Shown piece by piece: positions 1-7,246 of a DNA stretch of 64,000 nucleotides. The translations under genes and the position numbers were made by a program. Position 1 is the first letter of the stretch, and every line of letters begins with the position of its first letter. The notes beneath the pieces were generated by a model, which was not told the origin of the DNA, made no database searches, and was given only the letters and a program-made list of their open reading frames with translations. The stretch is from CAYRWR01 sp964537555 (GTDB lineage Bacteria > Spirochaetota > Brevinematia > Brevinematales > CAYRWR01): the NCBI GenBank assembly GCA_964537555.1, contig CAZIAD010000014.1, forward strand, positions 1 through 64,000, in the 5' to 3' direction.

Positions 1-916
1 GATTCTGTATATAGCGCAGGTCCACCCCCTGCTCCAGCAGGTGGGTGGCAAAGCTATGACGGAGACAGTGTATACCAAAATCTGTCCTGACATTTGCTGC
101 TTCACAGGCCTGTTTAAAGATCTTCTGTGCGCTGCGGGTAGAGAGATGGCCGATGTCATCCTGACCGGCAAACAGAAATTCTTTTACAGGGTATTCCTTT
201 AGATATTGTTCCAGGAGGCTGATGACGGAACGGGAGAGCAGGCTGATTCTGTCCTTAAATCCCTTACCCTGTCGGATAAAGACCTCTTCCCGATCCAGCC
301 GTATATCTTTCAGTCTCAGGTGGACAGCCTCCCTGACCCTTAATCCTGCGGAGTAAATCAGACTTAGCAACAGTCTGTGTTTGATATTCCGGCGGGAGTC
401 TATGATCTTCTTCACTTCTTCCTTGCTCAATACCTTGGGTAGATCGTGTGTCTTGCGAATATGTGGGATATCCAGGACGATAGGACTCTGCATGATATGG
501 CGAAAGTAAAACTTGAAGGCGTATACTGCTGTCTTTACAGTGGACAGGCTGTCTTTGATGTCATGTAAGTAGATAAGATAGTCTTTCATGTCCTGGATGT
601 GTATGTCGGCTGGTATTTTCTTATGATGTGTCATTAGTTCCATCATATAATAGGTATAAGCTGCAATAGTCTGAGGGCTGTAATGTCGCATCTTCATTTC
701 TTTCTTCATGTATTCTTCATATTGAATGAGGTCATACTTTTTCGCCTGTGGAAAATGCCTGCACAGGTTCTGCCAGTGATCATTAATATTGATGATCTCA
801 ATACGTTTCTGCTGGTAGTTCCATTTAGCTCCAAATTCCCTCTTCAGGCGGTGAAAAGTAGCAGGGTCATGTCCCAGGTCGATAATGATATGCCGGGGGG
901 TTTTCCATATTTCCAT
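1..916 (-). CDS. Tyrosine recombinase/integrase (partial, C-terminus off the window)
   Basis: Reading the minus strand from ATG at 914-916 gives 305 open codons that run off the left edge. An AAAGGAGAG ribosome site lies just upstream (921-929). The N-terminal ~60 residues contain GAKWNYQQKRIEI, like the small pre-domain found in many chromosomal integrases. Next comes a SAM-like core-binding domain (SPQTIAAYTYYM) and then the catalytic domain, with the patch I Arg in SAGLRVREAV, the beta-hairpin Lys in RQGKGFKDR, and the HCLRHSFATHLLEQG box with RYIQ. The last catalytic His/Trp and the nucleophilic Tyr lie outside the window. The IntI-specific insertion seen in integron integrases is not visible just before the HxxRH box. 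The gene diverges from the repeat/hicBA island to its right, so it may act on that island. Confidence 0.9.
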   Translation of the reverse strand, partial: MEIWKTPRHIIIDLGHDPATFHRLKREFGAKWNYQQKRIEIININDHWQNLCRHFPQAKKYDLIQYEEYMKKEMKMRHYSPQTIAAYTYYMMELMTHHKKIPADIHIQDMKDYLIYLHDIKDSLSTVKTAVYAFKFYFRHIMQSPIVLDIPHIRKTHDLPKVLSKEEVKKIIDSRRNIKHRLLLSLIYSAGLRVREAVHLRLKDIRLDREEVFIRQGKGFKDRISLLSRSVISLLEQYLKEYPVKEFLFAGQDDIGHLSTRSAQKIFKQACEAANVRTDFGIHCLRHSFATHLLEQGVDLRYIQN

Positions 917-1056
917 TGATCTCTCCTTTAGATTATATATACCCTAATCTTCTGAAGTTGTTAGATCTTGTTAAATCGATGAAAAATATTTTTTCAAATA
1001 CGCACTTCGCTTAACCAACATAGATATTGTTTTAAACAAGAGGCCCTTTCATACCA

Positions 1057-1170
1057 AGTCCGAGCCCTCCTACTATGTCGAAAGGGGTTGTCCCGGCACT
1101 CTTTACTGCCGACAGAGAAAGATCCTTCGGTAGTTAAGTAAATAGTGGGGTAGATACTCAGGATGACAGT
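1057..1170. repeat. Short, internally deleted copy of the island repeat (copy 0)
   Basis: This segment starts with AGTCCGAGCCCTCCTAC and ends with GGGGTAGATACTCAGGATGACA. Those ends match the start and end of the two longer copies at 1215 and 2255, but most of the middle is missing. It lies between the recombinase promoter region and copy 1. The alignment was made by eye; identity is patchy in the centre. Confidence 0.55.
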
Positions 1171-1214
1171 TACAGGGAAAATCAAAATGCATCAATAGTA
1201 GGTACTGTCTTTAA

Positions 1215-1600
1215 AGTCCGGGCCCTCATCCTCAAACCGAAAGAAAATCTTCAATTAAACCAAGCCCTACTTCACCGCCGAAGGCTGCCTGCTATTCTCC
1301 GCTATGTGCGCCCAACTATACACTTTCCAGGGCTGACCTACCCCAGACTGGACCCCTCCGTAAGGACATTCAGCCCGCCCGGCACATAGCTTGCTACACT
1401 CCGGCAGCCATTTCGCGGTGGAATGCCCTATAGTCCCACCGACCAAAAAGGCCCTTCTTTTGGAGCTTTTCTTGGGCCCTGCAAGAAAAGCGGGAGCCCC
1501 CCGACTGGCGCCGGGCACGGCACCCGGTGGCAGCCTATGCCGTGCCTCCCGCCGACAGGGAGAGCCCCCCTACGATAGCGGGGTACAGTATTGGGTAGAC
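1215..1600. repeat. Island repeat, copy 1 (about 0.39 kb, non-coding)
   Basis: This segment aligns along its whole length with 2255-2650. Shared blocks are, in order: AGTCCG.GCCCTCATCCTC, CCGCCGAAGG, GGGCTGACCTACCC, ATTCAGCCCGCCCGGCACAT, CCATTTCGCGG, ATGCCCTATAGTCCCACC and CCCGCCGACAGGGAGAGCCC, then a TACGATAG-centred hairpin. Differences are scattered and include small indels, and stop codons interrupt the possible reading frames, so I do not call the short frames in it genes. It lies directly upstream of hicBA. Confidence 0.75.
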
Positions 1601-1647
1601 GTTTCTGTAGAGCAGAACACCTTATACACTGATAAATTCATATTTTT

Positions 1648-1664
1648 TCTACATATTAAGTAGA
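1648..1664. promoter_or_regulatory. Small inverted repeat upstream of hicB (possible operator)
   Basis: TCTAC and GTAGA form a perfect inverted repeat around a 7-base centre, about 55 bp before the hicB start. HicB proteins usually repress their own operon by binding such repeats. Binding here is inferred from position only, and no strong -35/-10 pair is evident. Confidence 0.3.
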
Positions 1665-1719
1665 CATACTGTAAAAGTTTTATTATCATTACTTATAGCA
1701 GGAAGAGGGAGGCAAAAGG

Positions 1720-1934
1720 ATGAATGAGATAATTTTTTTAATAGAAGAGTCTTCCGATGGCGGTTTTACTGCGGAAGGTTTAGGATATTCAATATTTACA
1801 GAAGCTGATACTATCCCGGAATTAAAAGCTAATATTAAAGAGGCTATTCATTGCCACTTTGACGAAGAGGCAGGCATATTCCAAAAGTGATACGCCTGCA
1901 CTATGTCAGGGAAGAGACTTTCATTTATGCCTAA
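1720..1934 (+). pseudogene. hicB: HicB-family antitoxin, frame broken by one base
   Basis: ATG at 1720 follows a GGGAGG site. The frame encodes 56 residues (MNEIIFLIEESSDGG..., SIFTEADTIPELK, EAIHCHFDEE) before a TGA at 1888-1890. The typical C-terminus of this short HicB-type family, PKVIRLHYVREE, is present in another frame right after TTCC near 1880 and runs to a TAA at 1932-1934. One extra C there (TTCCC) would restore an uninterrupted 71-residue protein whose stop overlaps the hicA start. HicB neutralises HicA and represses the operon. If the break is real, the antitoxin loses its tail, though its N-terminal core may still fold. A sequencing error is an equally good explanation. Confidence 0.75.
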
Positions 1935-2178
1935 AATACCCCGCAATATAAATGGCAGCAAACTTTGTAGATTTCTGAATCAATTTGGGTATGAGATAAC
2001 CCGACAAATAGGTTCTCATATCAGGCTTAGCAGAAGAACAAATAATTATACTCATAGCCTGACCATTCCAGATCATCAACCAATCAAAGTCGGAACGCTA
2101 AGTAAAATACTCATAGATGTAGCCAATGATCTAAATCTTGATAAAAATGAACTGATTAAAAAACTTTGCGATTTTTGA
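1927..2178 (+). CDS. hicA: HicA-family mRNA interferase toxin
   Basis: This is an 83-residue protein starting MPKIPRNINGSKLCRFL. The start at 1927 overlaps the restored hicB stop (ATGCCTAA), as expected for a coupled toxin-antitoxin pair, and matches the usual start of the family; an in-frame start at 1903 would add eight atypical residues. The family marks are the GYEITRQIGSHIRL block with the catalytic His, the basic strand around it, and the tail VGTLSKILIDVANDLNL. HicA toxins have a double-stranded RNA-binding-like fold and cleave mRNA. The pair sits alone between two related repeats, as a mobile cassette might. Codon use is more AT-rich than in the core genes to the right. Confidence 0.88.
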   Translation: MPKIPRNINGSKLCRFLNQFGYEITRQIGSHIRLSRRTNNYTHSLTIPDHQPIKVGTLSKILIDVANDLNLDKNELIKKLCDF

Positions 2179-2254
2179 TATTTATCAATATTAATCAGCC
2201 TGACAATCTGAGCCGGACGTCTAGGATTCTTCGTCAAAAAGACACCGTCTAAAT

Positions 2255-2650
2255 AGTCCGAGCCCTCATCCTCGAACCGACCGAATATGTTCAACTAAAC
2301 CAGGCTCAACTTCCCCGCCGAAGGTGGCTGTCTGGCTCCTCAATGTGCACCCCACTCTACACCCCACAAGGGCTGACCTACCCTGGATTTTACCCTGCCT
2401 CCGGCCATTCAGCCCGCCCGGCACATTGTCTGCTAGCCTATCAGTCACCATTTCGCGGGGCGATGCCCTATAGTCCCACCATCCAAAAGGGAATTTTCTT
2501 TGCCAAGCGTTTCTTTTTTTCCTTAAAAAGAAATGCGGAAAGCCCCCCGGTAGCCTACCGGCACCGGCAGCAGGTGGCAGCCCAGGCCCCAGCTCCCGCC
2601 GACAGGGAGAGCCCCCCTACGATAGTAGGGTACAGTATAGGGTAGAGACT
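2255..2650. repeat. Island repeat, copy 2 (about 0.4 kb, non-coding)
   Basis: This is the partner of 1215-1600, in the same orientation on the other side of hicBA. It keeps the same ordered blocks but has a different AT-rich loop (TTTGCCAAGCGTTTC...) where copy 1 has GGAGCTTTTCTTGGGCC. Near its end CCCTAC-GATA-GTAGGG forms a perfect hairpin. Direct repeats of this kind could recombine and delete or exchange the genes between them. Confidence 0.75.
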
Positions 2651-2981
2651 CAGGGTGACAGGATCGGGAATGTCCTGTATTCTGCACCCGGCCAGGCATG
2701 GCCTACCACCGCCAGACATGCCCTCGCTATGCTGGCGGGACAGTGCTCCCCGGGGCAGAGCAAGCCGGGCTTATGCCGCCGGAGCTCCCGGTGGGCAGCA
2801 GTACAGTCCCGGGCCATCAGTCCCCGGTAGCGAGCTCACTGTGCGGGAACTGGTAAAAAGGGGAGGTGAAAAGCCAAAAAATGAGGTCTAAGTATGTCCA
2901 GGCTTATCTGAATAGACGGAAGTCAGGGTTATCTGCCTGCTTGGATTTCCCCAAAAAAAGGCGCCCGCCCTGAATCACCCT
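2651..2981. other. GC-rich non-coding tail of the island
   Basis: No convincing gene is visible. The sequence between 2680 and 2850 is much richer in G+C than its surroundings and contains several hairpins, for example GCCAG.CATG...TATG.TGGC near 2711-2735 and the GCCAGGCATGGC palindrome near 2690. An open frame at 2655-2891 has no family resemblance and poor codon use. I see no gene between here and the topoisomerase promoter. Confidence 0.5.
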
Positions 2982-3010
2982 TTGACAATTTCCATTAAGC
3001 CCATTATAAT
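2982..3010 (+). promoter_or_regulatory. Consensus sigma-70 promoter for the topoisomerase gene
   Basis: TTGACA (2982-2987), a 17 bp spacer and TATAAT (3005-3010) match the consensus at all twelve positions. The predicted transcript start is near 3017, leaving a short leader with the AAAAAGGAGAGGGG ribosome site before ATG 3046. Confidence 0.88.
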
Positions 3011-3045
3011 AACACTTGCAAATTAACCACAAAAAGGAGAGGGGA

Positions 3046-5550
3046 ATGGCCAAGAAAGGTAAAGACACTAAACCCCAGCTCATCTCAGCCTTCTTTGAAG
3101 ATGAGATGAAGACTTCATACCTCAATTATGCCTATTCTGTCATCACCAGCCGGGCCATTCCGGATGTGCGCGATGGTACCAAGCCGGTACACCGCCGTAT
3201 CCTCTTCGCGATGAGTGAGCTGGCCCTGTGGCACGACAAGCAGACCCGTAAGTCTGCCCGTGTAGTAGGGGACGTGCTGGGTAAGTATCACCCTCACGGC
3301 GACTCTTCCGTCTATATGGCGGCCGTCAAGATGGCCCAGGACTTTAATATGCGCTACCCTCTCATTGTAGGGCAGGGTAACTTTGGGTCCATCGATGATG
3401 ACCCCCCCGCGGCTATGCGTTACACCGAGATGAAGCTGTCCCGGGTGGCCGAGTTTATGCTGGATGACCTCAAGAAAGACACCGTAGACTTCCGCCCTAA
3501 CTTTGACGATACAATGCAGGAGCCCTCTGTACTCCCCGGCAAATTTCCCCAGCTCTTGTGTAACGGTACCGCCGGTATCGCGGTAGGATTTGCCACCGAC
3601 CTGCCCCCTCATAACCTCACCGAAGTGTCCAAGGCAGTGGCGGCTTATATCAAGAACCCCCAGATCAGTATTAAGGATCTGATGAAGTATATGCCGGGGC
3701 CGGACTTTCCCACCCACGGTATTATTACCAATAAACATGAACTGCTGGAAGCCTATGAGACCGGAAACGGCTCAGTAGAGCTGGCCGGAAAGATAGAGTA
3801 TGAAGAGCAGCCTACCCAGCGCTCTCTCATCATCACCGAGATCCCCTACCGTATTATCAAGAGTAAGATAGTAGAAGAGATCTCCAATCTGGCCCTGGAT
3901 ACCAAGAGTAAGTACAATCTCATCCTCAAAGAGATCAAGGAAGTACGGGATGAGTCTTCTAAAGAAGGCATCCGTGTAAATATCATCCTCACCAAGGATG
4001 CAGACGCTGAAGCTATCAAGACCATCATCTATAAAGCTACCTCCATGAAGGTCAAGATCCGCATGAACTTTGTGAATCTGGTCAAGAACCAGCCCCGTGT
4101 GCTCAACCTGCGGGATATGCTGGGGCACTATGTGGAACACCGCCGGGATGTGATCATACGGCGTACCAAATATGACCTGGATAAAGCCGAGAAAGAGCTG
4201 CACATCTTGGAAGGCCTGCTCATCGCTCTGGATAATATCGATGAAGTGATACGCATCATCAAGGCATCCAAGGATACCCCCACAGCCCGTACCAACCTTA
4301 TGAAGGCCTTTAAGCTCTCCGAGATACAGTCACAGGCTATCCTGGACATGCGCCTCCAGAAGCTCACTAACCTGGAGACCAATAAGCTCATCGAGCGCAA
4401 GAATGAACTGCTCAAGCTCATCAAAGAGCTGAAAGCCATCCTGGCCTCAGAAGAGATCCGTAACAAGATCATCATAGATGAACTGGCCGAGATGATCAAG
4501 GAGATCGGTGACGAACGCCGTACCCAGTTCGGAGCTATCGAGACCGCTTCTATCGACCAGGAAGAGCTCATCAAGAACGAGGAGATGCTGCTCACTGTAT
4601 CCAAGAAAGGATTTATCATCCGTGAGACGGGCAGCTATCTCAGGACAGGCAGCCGTACCTCCAAAGGCCGTAAGGGAGACGCTACTGACTCCGACCGCCT
4701 GGAGCAGGATGACTATATCTTTGCCACCGTGTATGGACACCTCAAGGATACCGTCCTGTTTGTGTCCGATGCGGGCCGGGTCTACTCCCTCAAGGGATAT
4801 GAGATCACCGGTTCCAATGACGGCAGGATCACCCGGGGACATATCCGCAATATCGACAGACTGAAGTCCATAGAGTCCAATGGAGAAAAGATCTCCTCGG
4901 TACTGCTTATAGATGAGTTCCATCCCGACTGTAACCTGGTGTTTATCACTGCCAAGGGAAAAGCACCCCGTATCAGCCTGGATAACTTTGACTCCATACA
5001 GCGTGTGGGTATCATAGCCGTAAAGCTCAATAAGGGTGATACCGTAGCCGGGGCCCTGGTCACGGACGGAAAGCAGGAGCTCTTCTTCCTCAAGAAGAAT
5101 GGTAAAGGCTTCCGCATCAAAGAGGAACTGCTGCCTATATACAGCCGCGGTGCAGCCGGTGCCAACTGTGTGGGTACCAGCGGTGATGCTCAGGAACTGG
5201 TCCTGGGTATGGGTGCGGCTCAGAAGGATGAATTTGTAGTAGTCATCACTACCGATGGAAAGGGCAAGAAGCTGACCGCCAAGGACTTTACCCTGCGCGC
5301 CAACCGGGGCGGAAAAGGATTTAAAGTCATAGATATCAGCAAGAAGCGCGAACTGGCGGATATGACGGTATGTAAGGCCGGAGACAATATCGTGATCACC
5401 ACCAAGGCCGGAAGAAGGGTGTCCTACTCTGTAGACAGCCTGTCCTCCAATCTGCTCAAGATGATCGACCTCAATGATGATGATGCTGTTTCTGCTATCT
5501 CTACCATTAGTGGAGATGAGCCTGAGAACGATGATAGTGCAGACGTATAA
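3046..5550 (+). CDS. Type IIA DNA topoisomerase subunit A (GyrA/ParC family)
   Basis: This is an 834-residue protein. ATG 3046 is chosen because AGGAGAGGGG precedes it; the in-frame upstream ATG at 3016 sits on the transcript start. The breakage-reunion domain shows SRAIPDVRDGTKPVHRRIL, the HPHGDSSVY helix, GNFGSIDDDPPAAMRYTE with active-site Tyr126, and PQLLCNGTAGIAVG. A coiled-coil arm and a C-terminal beta-pinwheel follow. A canonical GyrA box (QRRGGKG) is not seen in the first blade, where TSKGRKGDA stands; a related NRGGKGF occurs late in the domain. That makes the choice between gyrase and topoisomerase IV uncertain, and no gyrB/parE gene lies beside it. The position equal to E. coli GyrA Asp87 is Met91. 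The downstream HAD gene overlaps its end. Confidence 0.92.
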   Translation: MAKKGKDTKPQLISAFFEDEMKTSYLNYAYSVITSRAIPDVRDGTKPVHRRILFAMSELALWHDKQTRKSARVVGDVLGKYHPHGDSSVYMAAVKMAQDFNMRYPLIVGQGNFGSIDDDPPAAMRYTEMKLSRVAEFMLDDLKKDTVDFRPNFDDTMQEPSVLPGKFPQLLCNGTAGIAVGFATDLPPHNLTEVSKAVAAYIKNPQISIKDLMKYMPGPDFPTHGIITNKHELLEAYETGNGSVELAGKIEYEEQPTQRSLIITEIPYRIIKSKIVEEISNLALDTKSKYNLILKEIKEVRDESSKEGIRVNIILTKDADAEAIKTIIYKATSMKVKIRMNFVNLVKNQPRVLNLRDMLGHYVEHRRDVIIRRTKYDLDKAEKELHILEGLLIALDNIDEVIRIIKASKDTPTARTNLMKAFKLSEIQSQAILDMRLQKLTNLETNKLIERKNELLKLIKELKAILASEEIRNKIIIDELAEMIKEIGDERRTQFGAIETASIDQEELIKNEEMLLTVSKKGFIIRETGSYLRTGSRTSKGRKGDATDSDRLEQDDYIFATVYGHLKDTVLFVSDAGRVYSLKGYEITGSNDGRITRGHIRNIDRLKSIESNGEKISSVLLIDEFHPDCNLVFITAKGKAPRISLDNFDSIQRVGIIAVKLNKGDTVAGALVTDGKQELFFLKKNGKGFRIKEELLPIYSRGAAGANCVGTSGDAQELVLGMGAAQKDEFVVVITTDGKGKKLTAKDFTLRANRGGKGFKVIDISKKRELADMTVCKAGDNIVITTKAGRRVSYSVDSLSSNLLKMIDLNDDDAVSAISTISGDEPENDDSADV

Positions 5551-6226
5551 GTATTTTATCTTTGATCTGTATAACACACTGATAATGGATCAGGGATATG
5601 CTGAACGGGAACAGTACCGCCTGGATACTATCTATAGTATCCTGGAAAAGGGCCTCTATCCCGTGAAATTTGCTGATCTTCGGGAAAAATACGGTGAGAT
5701 GACCCTGTACTATCATTCGGTACATGAAAAAAGTAATCACGCCTGTTCCCCCTTTTACCAGGTGCAGAAACTCCTGGACCTGCTGGGCATACAGGATGTA
5801 GTGATATTTAAAAAAGTGTATGATGCCTATATCAATGCGGTGTTACAGATCAACCCTAAACTGATGAACAATGCGGCTAAAGCACTGGAACATCTCAAAG
5901 ATAAGGGCTGTAAGATATCCATCATCTCTAATACCGGGAAAACCCCGGGAGATGTGCTGCGCCTCCTGCTCAAGGAAATGGGTATTTTTCATTTCTTTGA
6001 TGATATGCTGTATTCCGATGAGGTAGGAGTGCTCAAGCCCCATCCCCTGATCTTTGACCTGGCTGTAGAGCGTCTGGGGGCTGTCAAAACAGAGACACTT
6101 TTTATCGGGGATATTAAATACTGTGACGTGGATGGAGCACAGAATGCCGGACTGGCCGCCCATCTGTTTAACAGGGAAGAAGACGATCTATTCCAGCTGG
6201 CTGTAAACTACAGCGGCGGTTATTAA
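5531..6226 (+). CDS. HAD-superfamily hydrolase (YjjG-like)
   Basis: This is a 231-residue protein. The start is placed at ATG 5531, 20 bases inside the topoisomerase gene, because HAD motif I (FIFDLYNTL) then falls near residue 10 as usual. Motif II is SIISNTG, the Lys motif lies in EVGVLKPHPLIFDLAVERL, and motif IV is FIGDIKYCDVDGAQNAGL. The helical cap lies between motifs I and II. Such enzymes use an aspartyl-phosphate intermediate to dephosphorylate small molecules, often nucleotides; the substrate cannot be read from sequence. The overlap with the upstream gene and the 9-base gap to pheS indicate one operon. Confidence 0.85.
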   Translation: MIVQTYKYFIFDLYNTLIMDQGYAEREQYRLDTIYSILEKGLYPVKFADLREKYGEMTLYYHSVHEKSNHACSPFYQVQKLLDLLGIQDVVIFKKVYDAYINAVLQINPKLMNNAAKALEHLKDKGCKISIISNTGKTPGDVLRLLLKEMGIFHFFDDMLYSDEVGVLKPHPLIFDLAVERLGAVKTETLFIGDIKYCDVDGAQNAGLAAHLFNREEDDLFQLAVNYSGGY

Positions 6227-6235
6227 GGGAAAGAT

Positions 6236-7237
6236 ATGGAAAAAAAGCTGAAAGAAATCCTGGAAGAGGCTAAAAAAGACCTGGGCAGCATAGTGGACCT
6301 CAATGCCCTGCAGCAGATACGCACCAAGTACCTGGGGAAAAAAGGGGTAGTAAAAGATATCCTGTCCGACCTGGGAGCTATGGCTGTAGAAGAGCGTAAG
6401 AAAATAGGCCAGGCAGCCAATGAGGTAAAACAGGACATAGAAAGACTCCTGGATGAAGCTTCTGCCACTTTTGAAAAACAGCTCAGAGATGCCAAGCTGG
6501 CCCAGGGGGTAGATGATATCTCCCTGTCCCGCAAGCATACCCTCATGTCCTATCAGCACCCCCTGACTCTGGTGAGGGACAGGGTGGTATCTATATTTGA
6601 AAAAATGGGCTACACCACCGTAGAAGGTCCCGAGCTGGAAGAAGAATTTTATAACTTTGATGCTCTCAATATACCGGAGTACCATCCTGCCCGGGATGAC
6701 CAGGACTCTTTTTACCTGAAGAAGGGCTGGCTCATGCGTACCCACACTTCTCCTGTACAGATACGGGAGATGAAGAAGCGGCAGCCTCCGATTGCTATCA
6801 TTGCTCCCGGCCGATGTTACCGCCGGGACGCAGTAGATGCCACTCATGCCTATACCTTTCACCAGATCGAAGGCCTGGTCATAGATAAAAATGTGAGCTT
6901 TGCCGACCTCAAGGGCACGCTGCTGATGTGGGCCCAGCTTATGTTCGGTAAAGAGACGGTGATCCGTATGCGGCCCGACTTTTTCCCTTTTACCGAGCCC
7001 TCCGCCGAGCTGGCTGTGTCCTCGCCTAATCTGTTTGGCGGGAAGTGGCTGGAGATCGCCGGATGTGGTATGGTCGACCCTGAGGTCCTCAAAAATGTGG
7101 GCTATGATCCGGATCAGGTGTCGGGTTTTGCCTTTGGTATGGGTATCGAGCGTATCGCTATGTTGCTCTATGGTATAAAGGACATACGGGCATTTCATGA
7201 AAATGATATGCGCTTCCTGAAACAGTTTGTAAAGTAG
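6236..7237 (+). CDS. pheS: Phenylalanine--tRNA ligase alpha subunit
   Basis: This is a 333-residue protein with the usual layout: an N-terminal coiled coil (residues ~1-85) that grips tRNA-Phe, then a class II aminoacyl-tRNA synthetase catalytic core. Motif 2 is visible in APGRCYRRDAVDATHAYTFHQ, and the class motifs GPELEEEFYNFDALN, RTHTSPVQIR and the GMGIERIAML motif 3 are all intact. The product forms an (alpha-beta)2 enzyme with PheT, encoded 9 bases downstream, and charges tRNA-Phe in the cytoplasm. I see no T-box or leader attenuator upstream, because the gene sits inside an operon behind the HAD gene. Confidence 0.97.
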   Translation: MEKKLKEILEEAKKDLGSIVDLNALQQIRTKYLGKKGVVKDILSDLGAMAVEERKKIGQAANEVKQDIERLLDEASATFEKQLRDAKLAQGVDDISLSRKHTLMSYQHPLTLVRDRVVSIFEKMGYTTVEGPELEEEFYNFDALNIPEYHPARDDQDSFYLKKGWLMRTHTSPVQIREMKKRQPPIAIIAPGRCYRRDAVDATHAYTFHQIEGLVIDKNVSFADLKGTLLMWAQLMFGKETVIRMRPDFFPFTEPSAELAVSSPNLFGGKWLEIAGCGMVDPEVLKNVGYDPDQVSGFAFGMGIERIAMLLYGIKDIRAFHENDMRFLKQFVK

Positions 7238-7246
7238 GAGAACTCC

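Noticed and set aside
1391..1663. Open frames inside repeat copies 1 and 2 as small proteins
   Set aside because: Frames in the two copies are interrupted by stops at matching positions and show no shared protein family; the repeats look non-coding.
1876..1886. Programmed frameshifting in hicB
   Set aside because: There is no slippery heptamer or downstream structure at the site; a missing C is simpler.
917..2254. A classical integron with attI and attC sites
   Set aside because: GTTRRRY-like sequences exist at 960-966, 970-976 and 1133-1139 and an RYYYAAC-like one at 1009-1015, but flanking arms do not pair into an attC hairpin, and the recombinase lacks the IntI insertion. Such short matches are expected by chance.
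2655..2891. A 78-residue gene in the GC-rich tail
   Set aside because: No ribosome site, unlike codon use, no recognisable domain, and the sequence is made of hairpins.
3115..5577. Long minus-strand frames opposite the topoisomerase gene
   Set aside because: They mirror the codon structure of the real gene and have no family features.
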